Numbered from the stretch's first letter, positions 43,999 through 52,857 are shown. The stretch: DNA of 64,000 nucleotides from RH2-MAG17b sp050745265 (GCA_050745265.1 JBOGKE010000015.1:7822-71821), one strand, 5' to 3'. The notes: generated by a model not told the origin, from the sequence alone. Translations and numbers: made by a program.

Positions 43999-44597
43999 AG
44001 CGGCGTGCGGTTGCGCTCGCGGCTGGTCTGCCGCCGGCGCGATGGGAAGATGGTGCTGCTCTGGGCCGCCGCGGCACTCGTCGTGACCGAGAAGAATTTT
44101 CGCAAAATCTATGGGTTACCGGGATCTGTGGAGGCTGGAAGCCGCCTTGGGAAGACACACTCATCCGTCTCAGGGAAAGGTGGCGCAAGATGAACCGAAC
44201 CACCGCTCACCTCCAACGGAGTCGGGGACACCCTCCGATCCCGCGGCATCTCCACCGATTTCATATAGATTCCCTCGTTTGATGGCTAGACTGTCAGATC
44301 AGTGTCCTCGCAGAACGCACACTGGCCCGACACCTGAGCCTCACCTATTTATTATGGTTAGGTCAAGGAGTGGGTGGCGCGCACGAGCACTTTTATGTCG
44401 GGCGCAGGCTCGTGTGTCAACTAAAAAGTTCGGACTGCATGGCACCGTCAAGAAGCTTCTCTAAGAACTTGGGGATGCGCTCGACTAAACGTCACCGCGC
44501 GATCGGGATGCATGCTGAGATTCGGCCCACACGGTAGTAGTATGCTGATGTCCGTGACCAGAGCAGAAACCGGACATTCAACAGGGGAGGGATTCAG
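43999..44597. other. Intergenic region of about 0.6 kb, no supported gene
   Basis: It holds the decayed 5' part of the PIN gene (to about 44135). No other frame has protein-like composition. GGGGAGG before 44598 is the ribosome-binding site of the next gene. Confidence 0.45.
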
Positions 44598-46838
44598 ATG
44601 CGGCTTCGGGTGCTGATATTGAGCCTTGTGTTTTCTAGTGGCATCGCGGCAGCGCAAACGCCGAGTTGCAATCTCCGGGGCTACAAACCGGTGGAGGGAA
44701 TAAGAGTTGAGCAATCGGGCAACTCTCTGTCTCTGAAATGGCAAGGTGAATCCAATCAGCAGCTAAATGCAGAATTTACCGTGCGTGACGGTCGGCCCGT
44801 CATCCAGCAACTCGCAGCCCAGGAGGCGAACGGCCAATGGGAGGTGCTGGGCCGAGATCTTACTCCTGATTTTCAGGTAACCACGGGAAGGCGGCGCATC
44901 GCCACTCTTATCCGCAGGATGCTCAAGGCACAGGGAAGGGATACCCCGGCCGTCGAAAACTTCGAGAAATGGGACTCCTTCTGGGATGCACCTCTGGTCG
45001 CCCCGGGCCAACATAACAGCACCAACCTGCCGCGTTCGCCTTCAGAAATCACGCGCGCGACCGTCAGCTATCATTCGGACCGCTGTACGGTAACATCGAC
45101 GGGAGCGCGAGTAAGCATTACTTTCGACGGCCTGACCCTAGGCATCTTCTCGGGAGATCTTCAATTCACCGCTTTCAAAGGTTCCAATCTCCTCCGGCAG
45201 GAGGCGATCGCGAAAACGCAAGAACCTGATGTGGCATTTAAGTACGAAGCCGGATTGAAGGGTTTCGCCATCGCGAGCCACTCAAGGCTCGTCTGGCGAG
45301 ACCTTGCCCAAGAATGGCAGGAGTACCGTTTCGACGGAGCAGTCAACACACATCCCGTGGAGTTACGCGCCCGCAATCGTCTTGAAATCCTCGACGCAGG
45401 AATCGGATCGTTAGGGGTTTTTCCCCCTCCGCACAAGTTCTTCTTCGCCCGTGAGGACGACGTGAATCTCGGGTATGTGTACTATCGGAAAGACAACAGC
45501 ACCTCGTTCTCCTTGGGCGTAATGCAGCCTGAGCATGAGGTGGGACATCCTGTCTGGGGCGACTCGCACAGCGAGTGGTTGAAGCAGAGTCAAGAATCTT
45601 GGTCGGAAACCGAAAACTTCGCTCTCTACAACTCGCCCCCCGGCACGCTGCAGCACATGGCGGTGTTCTACTATCTGAGTCCTGAGGGCGACCGCGCCAC
45701 GCAGCAAGCCGCGCTGGCCTACACTCACGGCGATGTCTACAAGCCGGTGGCCGGGTTCAAAACTCTCGTTGGCCACTTCCATTTCCGCTTCAACGAGATG
45801 CTCCGCGATGCCCACAACTTGGACCTCATGCCGGATTGGGTGCCGGCCTTCCGCGCCCTGGGAGTCAACATCATCTACCTGGGCGACTTTCATGACGACT
45901 CGGACCCGCGCGATCCGGGGCCGAAGCGCTTTGCGGAACAGCGCGTCTACTTCGAGGGCGCTCAACGCATGTCGGACAACAATTTTCTTGTGATACCGGC
46001 GGAGGAGGCGAATGCATTTCTTGGGGGTCATTGGTATATGCTGAGTCCCAAGCCGATTTACTTCACGCACGTTGAGCCGCCGAACTCCGCCTTCCCTCAG
46101 CCGTTTAAAGCTGTGAATCCGGTCTACGGCACCGTGTACCACCTTAGCTCCGCTGCGGACGTCCTGAAGTTTATTAACCAGACGAACAGCCTCATCTGGG
46201 CGGCGCACCCGAGAACCAAAGGCTCGGAAGGATATCCCGATCACTACAAGGACAAGGACTTCTTTCTCAGCGACCGGTTCATCGGCGGATCGTGGGAGAA
46301 TCTGCCGACGGATTTATCCGAGAAGACGCTGTGCCCCTATCGCTGCTTCGACACAGAGGACGATATGAGCAACTGGGCTCCCGCGCCGAAATATGTGATT
46401 GCGGAAGGCGACGTCTACTGGGGAGCGCCCAATGAGGAATCAACAATGTATTCCCAACTGGCTGTCAATTACGTCAAGCTGGACCGCGCGCCGCTGTACA
46501 ACGAAAGCTGGGCTCCGATCATCGACGCCCTGCGGACAGGCAGTTTCTTCGGTACCACCGGCGAGATTCTCTTCCAAAATTGGAGCATCGCAGGCGCCGG
46601 CGCAAATCGAACCTACAATGCGAGCATCGAATATACCTTTCCGCTCGACTTCGCGGAGTTAGTGTGGGGCAACGGCACAACCGTAGGCAGAAAGATCATC
46701 GAACTGAAGGATACGACTGCGTTTGGCACGAAGACCTTCAAAATACCCTTCGATGCGACGGGAAAGAAATGGATTCGGTTCTCTGTGTGGGATGCCGCCG
46801 GAGATGGAGCGTGGATTCAGCCGATTCAACTGAAGTAA
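44598..46838 (+). CDS. Secreted protein of unknown function with PHP-like metal-binding motifs
   Basis: GGGGAGG sits before the ATG. The 746-residue protein has a signal peptide (MRLRVLILSLVFSSGIAAAQ), a beta-rich region of about 370 residues, then a domain with GHFHFRFNEMLRD, IIYLGDFHDDSDPRD, NNFLVIPAEEANAFLGGHWY and LIWAAHPRTKGSEGYP. The order of His, Asp, Glu and His residues resembles a PHP-type metal phosphoesterase site, but the spacing is unusual, so this is inference. The C-terminal 100 residues look like a beta-sandwich. It stands alone between intergenic regions, and no function is suggested by its neighbours. Confidence 0.75.
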   Translation: MRLRVLILSLVFSSGIAAAQTPSCNLRGYKPVEGIRVEQSGNSLSLKWQGESNQQLNAEFTVRDGRPVIQQLAAQEANGQWEVLGRDLTPDFQVTTGRRRIATLIRRMLKAQGRDTPAVENFEKWDSFWDAPLVAPGQHNSTNLPRSPSEITRATVSYHSDRCTVTSTGARVSITFDGLTLGIFSGDLQFTAFKGSNLLRQEAIAKTQEPDVAFKYEAGLKGFAIASHSRLVWRDLAQEWQEYRFDGAVNTHPVELRARNRLEILDAGIGSLGVFPPPHKFFFAREDDVNLGYVYYRKDNSTSFSLGVMQPEHEVGHPVWGDSHSEWLKQSQESWSETENFALYNSPPGTLQHMAVFYYLSPEGDRATQQAALAYTHGDVYKPVAGFKTLVGHFHFRFNEMLRDAHNLDLMPDWVPAFRALGVNIIYLGDFHDDSDPRDPGPKRFAEQRVYFEGAQRMSDNNFLVIPAEEANAFLGGHWYMLSPKPIYFTHVEPPNSAFPQPFKAVNPVYGTVYHLSSAADVLKFINQTNSLIWAAHPRTKGSEGYPDHYKDKDFFLSDRFIGGSWENLPTDLSEKTLCPYRCFDTEDDMSNWAPAPKYVIAEGDVYWGAPNEESTMYSQLAVNYVKLDRAPLYNESWAPIIDALRTGSFFGTTGEILFQNWSIAGAGANRTYNASIEYTFPLDFAELVWGNGTTVGRKIIELKDTTAFGTKTFKIPFDATGKKWIRFSVWDAAGDGAWIQPIQLK

Positions 46839-47196
46839 GTCCTAGCTGACGCGGCGGGCGAACGAGCCGGCTACTTCAACTCACAGTGTAACTCCTGCTG
46901 CGGAACCACGATTTCCGCTAACGAATTTATTTGCAGCGGGTCCGGAAAGGACATATCTCCGCCGGCGGGGCGCCCGCCGATCGTTCACGGAAGCTTGCAG
47001 CCCGCTCGCTAGAGCGCAATTGCTGCCCCTCACGTTGGGAGAGTGGCCACAGTTTTCGACCTCTGCGAAATAGAATGACAGGTTCGGGTTTTTCCGCAGC
47101 CTGTTGGAAGCGGTGATTCAGCCGACGCACATCGCGCAAAAGATATAGAATAATGCGCTACCCTGAGGAGGTAACGAATCCAGTGAGGAGGGAAGC
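46839..47196. other. Intergenic region with a half copy of the 57530 palindrome
   Basis: No gene is seen. The stretch 47071-47104 (AGAATGACAGG then TTTCCGCAGCCTGT) matches the right end of the element at 57530-57673. GAGGAGGG lies just before the next start codon. Confidence 0.5.
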
Positions 47197-48018
47197 GTGA
47201 GTGAATGCCGAGGATGGCGCCGGTGCCGAGGAAGAACGGATTTGCGGAGGGCGGGAATCTCTGCAGGTATTGCTGCGCTGACGCTGATCTGCGTATACAG
47301 CGGAACCGATTACCGCGCCCAAACGGCTCCGGCGGATGCAGCCGCGGTCGCGCGCGGGCAGAAGCTGTTCGTCTCGAGCTGCGGGTTCTGCCACGGGGCG
47401 GACGCCACGGGCGCTCGCGGGCCCGACTTGGTGCGTTCCAAGCTGGTGGCTGACGATGCGGGCGGCAACTTGATTGGCGAGGTCATACGTAGCGGCCGTC
47501 CGCAGGGAGGCATGCCGGCCTTCAACATGCCGGCCGATCAGATTGCAGATATCGCCGCTTTTCTGCAGTCGCGCGTGATGGCCAGCAAGCATTCGAGAGC
47601 CATGGGCGGCGGCTATCCGCTCTCGCGGCTGCTCACGGGCAATTCCGAGCGCGGAAAAGCGTACTTCGACGGCGCGGGGGGCTGCACCGCGTGTCATTCG
47701 ACCGCAGGGGACCTGGCGCACGTTGCAGGGAAATATTCTCCTCTCTCTTTGGAACTGCGGATGCTCTATCCGCGCGGCGGCGCGCCGTCTACGGTGACGG
47801 TGACGGAGCCCTCGGGCGCAACCGTCACGGGACGCCTCGTGCGCATCGACGAGTTCGCGGTTGCGCTCCGCGACGATTCGGGCTGGTATCGCTCGTTTTC
47901 GAGAAGCCGGGTCAAGGTGGAAGTGCACGATCCCCTCGAAGCTCATCGCCGGCTCCTCGACAAGATCACCCAGGACCAGATGCACAACTTGTTTGCCTAC
48001 CTTGAAACGCTGAAGTGA
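47197..48018 (+). CDS. Di-haem cytochrome c
   Basis: The 273-residue protein starts with GTG after GAGGAGGG and has a signal-like segment (AGISAGIAALTLICVYSG). Two haem-binding motifs lie in CGFCHGAD and CTACHSTA, about 100 residues apart; a likely Met ligand is seen in GGMPAFNM after the first. It should carry electrons in the periplasm. Its stop overlaps a possible GTG start of the PQQ dehydrogenase, so the pair is probably co-translated and the cytochrome is the likely electron acceptor. Confidence 0.9.
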   Translation: MSECRGWRRCRGRTDLRRAGISAGIAALTLICVYSGTDYRAQTAPADAAAVARGQKLFVSSCGFCHGADATGARGPDLVRSKLVADDAGGNLIGEVIRSGRPQGGMPAFNMPADQIADIAAFLQSRVMASKHSRAMGGGYPLSRLLTGNSERGKAYFDGAGGCTACHSTAGDLAHVAGKYSPLSLELRMLYPRGGAPSTVTVTEPSGATVTGRLVRIDEFAVALRDDSGWYRSFSRSRVKVEVHDPLEAHRRLLDKITQDQMHNLFAYLETLK

Positions 48019-48041
48019 ACATCATTCTCTCAGGATCGCAA

Positions 48042-49745
48042 ATGACCACGAGACAGCTTTGGACTTCCGGGCGGCGGCAATCCGGCGGCCGCTCAGCCCG
48101 GCCTCAGCCGGCGCCCGCCGGGAGCGCGCATCACATGGCAATCGGTCCGCGCGGCGCAATCACAGCGGCGCTGATCGCGTTACTCGCCGCTTCGATGGCC
48201 GCGCCGCCGCCCGCGGTCGCGCAAGGTCTTCCGGCGAGCGCCCTCCTGCAGCCGGCCACGACCCGATGGCCCACGTACAACGGCGATTACTCGGGGCAGC
48301 GCTACAGCACGCTCAAACAAATCAATGCGTCGAACGTTCGCGACCTCGGCCTAGCATGGGTATTCGAGGCCGGCACGCAGGGCGTCAAATCCACGCCGCT
48401 CGAGGTGAACGGGATCCTCTACTTCACGGTGCCGGACTACGTGTGGGCCGTCGACGCGCGGACCGGACGAATGATCTGGCGATATCATCGCGCGTCTCAG
48501 GGCGATCACATCGGCCAGCGCGGCGTCGCAATGTATGGCGCGTGGCTCTACTTCACCACGCCGGACGCGCATCTGGTGTCGCTCAACGCTAAGGACGGTA
48601 GCGTCCGCTGGATCATTCAACTTGCCGATCCGCACCTCGGTTATTTCTCAACCATGGCGCCCCTGGTGGTCCGGAATCACGTGATCACCGGCGTATCGGG
48701 CGACGTCACCGACATCCCCGGTTTCCTCGAATCCGTCGACGCCGTCACCGGCAAAGTGCAGTGGCGCTGGTACACGGAGCCCGCGCCCGGCCAGCCCGGC
48801 TCGGACACGTGGCCGCGAAACAGCGACGCCATCCGGCACGGCGGCGGCATGACCTGGATGACGGGCACCTACGATCCCAAACTGAACCTAGTTTATTGGG
48901 GCGTCGGCAACCCCAATCCGGTTCTCGCCGGAGCGCCGCGGCCCGGCGATAACCTGTTCACCTGCTCGATCGTCGCGCTCAATCCGGATACGGGAAAGCT
49001 CGCGTGGTATTTCCAGCCTTCGCCGCACGACGTGCACGACTGGGACGCCGTGGAGACGCCGGTCCTTTTCAACGCGCCATTCGATGGCAAACCGCGCGAA
49101 CTTCTGGCCCAAGCTAGCCGCAACGGTTTCTTCTTTGTCCTCGACCGCGCGACCGGGCGCCACCTGGTGACCGCGCCGTTCATCGATGAGACCTGGGCGT
49201 CCGGCGTTGATTCGCGCGGGCGCCCCATTGCCAAACCCGAAGATGCGCCACGCCCTGATGGCGCACTCGTCGAACCCTCCTCGGATGGCTCTACCAACTG
49301 GCTGGCGCCGAGCTACGATCCGCAAACCGGCTTGTTCTACGTCTCGGCGCGTCGCACATTCAGCGTCTTCTACCTAACCGCGGCGGGAAAGGCGGAAGGC
49401 TGGGCGGGCACGGATCGCGGGCTTTGGTCCGACTCGGCGATCCGCGCGATCGATTACCGCACCGGAAAGCTGGTTTGGGACCACGAGATTGGCAGGGGCG
49501 AGGGAAGCGCCGGCATTCTGACGACTGCGGGCCGAGTTCTTTTTACCGCTGATACTTCCGGGAATTTCCTGGCGCTCGATCCGTCTACCGGCAAGACGCT
49601 ATGGCACGTGAATCTCGGCGGGCGCGTGGGAAGCTCGCCGGAAACCTACGAACTCGATGGGCGCCAGTACCTGGTGGTCGCCGCGAAAGACCTTTTGTTC
49701 GCTTTCCGGGCGCCCGGCGGACCTGCGGCGGGTGATGGCCGATAG
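48042..49745 (+). CDS. PQQ-dependent dehydrogenase, beta-propeller type
   Basis: The 567-residue protein has an N-terminal signal (ITAALIALLAASMAAPPPAV) and an eight-blade propeller with repeated W motifs (GLAWVFEAGTQGVKSTPLEV, AVDARTGRMIWRYH, GKLAWYFQPSPHDVHDWDAV). HDWD stands where alcohol dehydrogenases place the catalytic Asp and Ca/lanthanide ligand. The vicinal Cys-Cys of classical methanol and ethanol dehydrogenases is not seen: the region HIGQRGVAMYGAWLYF lacks it. A GTG at 48015 would overlap the cytochrome stop; the ATG at 48042 has AGGA six bases before it. The substrate is unknown, probably a sugar or alcohol. Confidence 0.88.
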   Translation: MTTRQLWTSGRRQSGGRSARPQPAPAGSAHHMAIGPRGAITAALIALLAASMAAPPPAVAQGLPASALLQPATTRWPTYNGDYSGQRYSTLKQINASNVRDLGLAWVFEAGTQGVKSTPLEVNGILYFTVPDYVWAVDARTGRMIWRYHRASQGDHIGQRGVAMYGAWLYFTTPDAHLVSLNAKDGSVRWIIQLADPHLGYFSTMAPLVVRNHVITGVSGDVTDIPGFLESVDAVTGKVQWRWYTEPAPGQPGSDTWPRNSDAIRHGGGMTWMTGTYDPKLNLVYWGVGNPNPVLAGAPRPGDNLFTCSIVALNPDTGKLAWYFQPSPHDVHDWDAVETPVLFNAPFDGKPRELLAQASRNGFFFVLDRATGRHLVTAPFIDETWASGVDSRGRPIAKPEDAPRPDGALVEPSSDGSTNWLAPSYDPQTGLFYVSARRTFSVFYLTAAGKAEGWAGTDRGLWSDSAIRAIDYRTGKLVWDHEIGRGEGSAGILTTAGRVLFTADTSGNFLALDPSTGKTLWHVNLGGRVGSSPETYELDGRQYLVVAAKDLLFAFRAPGGPAAGDGR

Positions 49746-49871
49746 AGGTTTATGCGGAGCGAAATGCGGCGCCGGTTCGAGGGCTGTTCGTGATCTGCGC
49801 AGCGCTCCTCGGGTGTGTTGAGGCGATCGGGGTTCGAAAATACCGAAGCACCTAGCCTACATATCTGGCGT

Positions 49872-50351
49872 TCAGTTCGCTGCCTCGGACTCGGCGAGCG
49901 CGATCGAGACGTTAGCAGTTTTCAGACCCGACGTCTGCCGTTGTAGTTCTCCCGCAACTCCTTCGAGCACGCGGACTTGCTCGGCGCGCCGGTCTAAGGC
50001 GGTCTGCAGTTTGGCAATTTGCTGGCGTAGCCGGGCGTTCTCCCGTTCCAGCATCGGGGAGCCGACGTCGAGGGGCGTGCGAGGCATTTTTCCTGCCGAG
50101 AGCCGTCCGGCGGGCGCGCCCGCGACTTTGCCGATGAATTCGCGGATCACAACGTCGACATCCCTGCGTTCACTCGTCTGGCATAGGCCTCGAAGCAGGT
50201 ACAGATGGGCAAGGTCCGGCTGGTTGCGCCCCCGTTCCCAGTGTTGAACGGCGCCTTTGGTGGCATTCAACCGCCTCGCCAGTCCCTCCTGGCTAAGTCC
50301 TAGCCTCAGCCGCACACGCTTGATCACCTTCGGTACATTCAGAGCAGCCAT
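49872..50351 (-). CDS. XRE-family regulator with C-terminal coiled coil
   Basis: From the ATG at 50349-50351 (GGGAGG five bases upstream) the 159-residue protein has an HTH of the Cro/cI type: KVIKRVRLRLGLSQEGLARR, LNATKGAVQHWERGRNQPDL. A predicted coiled coil at about 100-145 follows (ERENARLRQQIAKLQTALDR, RAEQVRVLEGVAGELQR), so it should bind DNA as a dimer. It is divergent from the promoter at 50378, and its binding site may lie within the short shared region. A start 13 codons upstream has no ribosome-binding site. Confidence 0.9.
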   Translation of the reverse strand: MAALNVPKVIKRVRLRLGLSQEGLARRLNATKGAVQHWERGRNQPDLAHLYLLRGLCQTSERRDVDVVIREFIGKVAGAPAGRLSAGKMPRTPLDVGSPMLERENARLRQQIAKLQTALDRRAEQVRVLEGVAGELQRQTSGLKTANVSIALAESEAAN

Positions 50352-50377
50352 TGTGGCCTCCCAGGCCCATTTACTAC

Positions 50378-50406
50378 TTGACAAACACATCGCCGTAGGC
50401 TAGAAT
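50378..50406 (+). promoter_or_regulatory. Near-perfect sigma-70 promoter
   Basis: TTGACA at 50378-50383 and TAGAAT at 50401-50406 are separated by exactly 17 bases; transcription should start near 50413. It faces away from the XRE regulator gene, whose start codon is 27 bases from the -35 box. Confidence 0.85.
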
Positions 50407-50412
50407 GCTTCT

Positions 50413-50526
50413 GTCCCTGCCGTGCAGGGAGCGCGCCGCGCGCTCAGTGATGCAAGCATATGGCCCACGGTCGCGCGGGGAACGACGCGCCGATGACATG
50501 CGGATTGCGGTCCGCATGTTTTTTTT
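50413..50526 (+). ncRNA. Candidate structured small RNA, about 114 nt
   Basis: It is bounded by the promoter at 50378-50406 and the terminator at 50496-50526. Stem-loops visible by eye: CCCTGC/GCAGGG (50415-50429); GAGCGCG/CGCGCTC (50429-50445, which competes for one base); CGGTCGCG with CGCGCCG, one bulge (about 50468-50493); and the terminator stem. A 30-codon frame starting at 50459 has no ribosome-binding site and runs through the terminator, so a protein is unlikely. It could also be an attenuated leader of a longer transcript. I cannot assign a family; the Acidobacteria RNAs Acido-1 and Acido-Lenti-1 should be tested. Confidence 0.6.
50496..50526 (+). terminator. Intrinsic terminator of the candidate small RNA
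   Basis: ACATGCGGA pairs perfectly with TCCGCATGT (loop TTGCGG), followed by a run of eight T (50519-50526). Confidence 0.9.
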
Positions 50527-51601
50527 GCCCCTCTGTAGTTACTATAGAGTAACGTATCGACAATGTTGACATCCCGCAGGGCATCTTCGAAACTGAGTTC
50601 CGCTGCGACCGTTCGCAAGTTTTACTTTACCTGCCCGGCGGAGACCAGCAGATCTTCTGCCTCGAACATTTCGCGCTCGTACGTTCCTGCGACGAAATTC
50701 CCGTCGCCGCAGAAGATCGAAGTTTGGTGCGTTGTGTGGCCCCTCAAACCGGAAAACCTTCTTCGCTCCCGGCTAGCGGTAATCCCGCTTCCGCGCTCCA
50801 CTGCGGGTCTCGCAGGTTGTCCCGCCGGGGAACGACCGGCACGCGCCGCGCACTCGACAGGCGCTCCGGTGCTGAAGCTCCCCGGCCACGGCTGTCTAGG
50901 CTATAGCACAAACCGAAACTCGTCAAGCAGTAAATCACGGCTAGCCTATTCGGTCGCGAGAGCAGATTGGAATCTCCTTTCTCTGGCGCAGCATGGGGAG
51001 ATTCGCCGCGAACGCCGGTCCTTTCCCTCGCCCTTTTACTCAGTATTGGCTCCCGTTCTACCAGCCCACAAAGCTTCTTCTAATCCCCTCGCGCAGTGTA
51101 GCCCCGGTCATTCCCTCGAAGGCCGTAAACCCATGCCAGTCTGCTGTGCAGAGAGGAGAAAAGCCATGCAATCACCGTCAACGCAAGCGCGTCCGTGGGA
51201 AGCACCGCTACCCACCAGCGCAGGCGCCCCCTTGATGTCCCTTTCGATCTCTCCCGCCTTACCGGGTCCGTTCACATGGAAACCGGCTGCAATTCAGACT
51301 CCCTCGCCCGAACCCTCACCTCTGGCGCGAGCCCGCTGTTCAGAGAGAGGTTGTGTATTTCCAGCGTCTCCCGGCACCGAAGGAAAGTGTCTTCACCACC
51401 TCCGCCAAGCCCAGGAGCCCGTACTGTTTTCGTCTTGCCAGCCGACGCGTGCCGTGCTGGAACGGAGCAGATTCGGGGTTCCGCAGGCGGAGGTCGACAC
51501 ATCGCGCCGTTGCGACCGCCGTCGAATGGCGGCAATCCGGGAGGCTTTCCTGGAAGACTAAGCGTCTCTCCGGGTCCCAGGTAATCTACGTGGAGGTGGT
51601 T
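50527..51601. other. Gene-poor stretch of about 1.1 kb
   Basis: The longest plus frame (50563-51561) is Ser/Pro/Arg-rich and has no family character. In another plus frame, from about 50551, the codons read FETEFRCDRSQVLLYLPGGD, which looks protein-like for about 55 residues, but it has no start codon and then degenerates. No gene is reported. GGAGGTGG before 51602 is the next ribosome-binding site. Confidence 0.4.
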
Positions 51602-51922
51602 ATGGTCGTTCCAACTCAGCCATGGCCGAGGCAAGTTCTTCCGACTCCCCGTGCGGAATCGCATGCCACGGCAGAACCGCTATTGCCGGTCGCGCGCGCG
51701 TGGACCACGCTGCGCCACCGGACCGGGATACCCCTGTCGCGAGCAACATTTTACCGCTGGGTGAGCAGCGGAAAAATTTACTCGCTCAGAATGGGTATGA
51801 AGGTATACGTGCCAAGTTCGGTCGTGGACGGAATCGTAAAGCAATGTCACGAAGGCATCGCATTATGTTCAGCGGCCCAGCAAGCTGCCGTCACGGTCCA
51901 AGACGCTGCAGACGGCGCTTAG
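51602..51922 (+). CDS. Excisionase-like / HTH DNA-binding protein
   Basis: GTGGAGGTGG stands directly before the ATG at 51602. The 106-residue protein has a Pro-rich start (about 35 residues), then a helix-turn-helix with wing: LRHRTGIPLSRATFYRWVSS, GKIYSLRMGMKVYVPSSVVD. This resembles excisionase/AlpA-type winged HTH proteins, where the SGKIYSLRMG segment forms the wing. It could direct recombination or regulate transcription. No integrase is in the window. The gene has its own terminator at 52011-52049. Confidence 0.72.
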   Translation: MVVPTQPWPRQVLPTPRAESHATAEPLLPVARAWTTLRHRTGIPLSRATFYRWVSSGKIYSLRMGMKVYVPSSVVDGIVKQCHEGIALCSAAQQAAVTVQDAADGA

Positions 51923-52010
51923 CTGATTCGTGTTCGAGGCCTCCGGTAAGCCCGGCCGATAATCACACGCCATGGATTTTGTGGCGTGGAATATCTAACA
52001 TCCGAGGACA

Positions 52011-52049
52011 AGCCACGGCGCGGCACACAAACTGTGCCGTGGCTTTTTT
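52011..52049 (+). terminator. Intrinsic terminator after the HTH gene
   Basis: AGCCACGGC (52011-52019) pairs with GCCGTGGCT (52036-52044); an inner CGGCACA/TGTGCCG pairing is also possible. Six T follow. Confidence 0.8.
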
Positions 52050-52354
52050 ATCCCGCGCCGAGCAGCACCAAGACAGGTGCATTGTCGCCATCGGCCCGGC
52101 TCGTGCCCTCACCCTGTCGTACAAGTGAAACAAGAGGCGCGAACCCACCACCGGATTTCTCAGATCCCTCTCCAGCCGCGTGAAAGGCATTAAATCCGTG
52201 CCTCGCGTCAGCTCATGAACCCAAGAGGCTGTAACGACCTTGCGGCAGCTGCCCTCGCGGCTCGGCAGGCCTCGCTCGCTGCGCGATACCGGAGAGAAAA
52301 GACTGTCAAGAACGCTTGACTCACGCCGCCCCCTTTCATCGATGCGCCACCCGC
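52050..52354. other. Intergenic stretch, no supported gene
   Basis: The minus frame over this region (to 52490) is mixed in composition and shows no family; I regard it as non-coding or decayed. Confidence 0.4.
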
Positions 52355-52800
52355 CTATTGTCTTATTTTTTCCTTGAAGTGAGCCGGGCGCGCAAAAACG
52401 ATGAACTGCGCCGGAGTTGGCTCTCGCACCAACGCGCTGCAAGTATTTGGCGTCGGCCCTATGAAAAAGTATATTCCCACTCTTAAGCAACTCATCATTG
52501 CACTCATCCTGGACCTCAAACTGTGTCCGATGAGCCCTTTAAGGCGCACGTCCACGACGAGGTCGTGAATCAGGGCACCAAGAGGCGTATGCCAAGTCGC
52601 ATATGCCGTGTTGACATGGGTGGTAAAGGTGAAATTTCCGGTGGCGGGGTCAGTTCCGAACGTCGAAGGATCAGCACCGCCAGCAGCATCCAGGTGTAAG
52701 CTGCTCCCGATCCCGAGAATTTTATCTAAGGGTCTGCCGGCAGCCCGTTCGTGCCGGTGCAGCCGCTCAGGTTCCGCGTGGTGTTATAGGTCGCGATAGC
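52355..52800 (-). pseudogene. Frameshifted remnant of a probable surface-protein gene
   Basis: On the minus strand one frame reads YNTTRNLSGCTGTNGLPADP and stops near 52725. A second frame continues with LGIGSSLHLDAAGGADPSTF, GTDPATGNFTFTTHVNTAYA and TWHTPLGALIHDLVVDV. Read together they look like one extracellular beta-type domain cut by a frameshift near 52725. There is no start codon or ribosome-binding site. It ends against topA. Confidence 0.45.
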
Positions 52801-52857
52801 GGACGGGGGTGAACGCAAAAAATGGCCTGGGTAACCGCGCGCTTCCGGTACTCGCGC

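Noticed and set aside
50459..50551. 30-codon frame within the candidate small RNA
   Set aside because: It has no ribosome-binding site and reads through the terminator hairpin and its T-run (Phe-Phe), so it is not a plausible peptide gene.
50563..51561. 332-residue plus-strand open frame
   Set aside because: Ser/Pro/Arg-rich composition without motifs, no ribosome-binding site, no family character; it looks like chance reading of GC-rich non-coding DNA.
51963..52490. 175-residue minus frame behind the HTH gene
   Set aside because: It runs through the HTH gene's terminator and into the decayed fragment; the composition changes along its length and no motif is visible.
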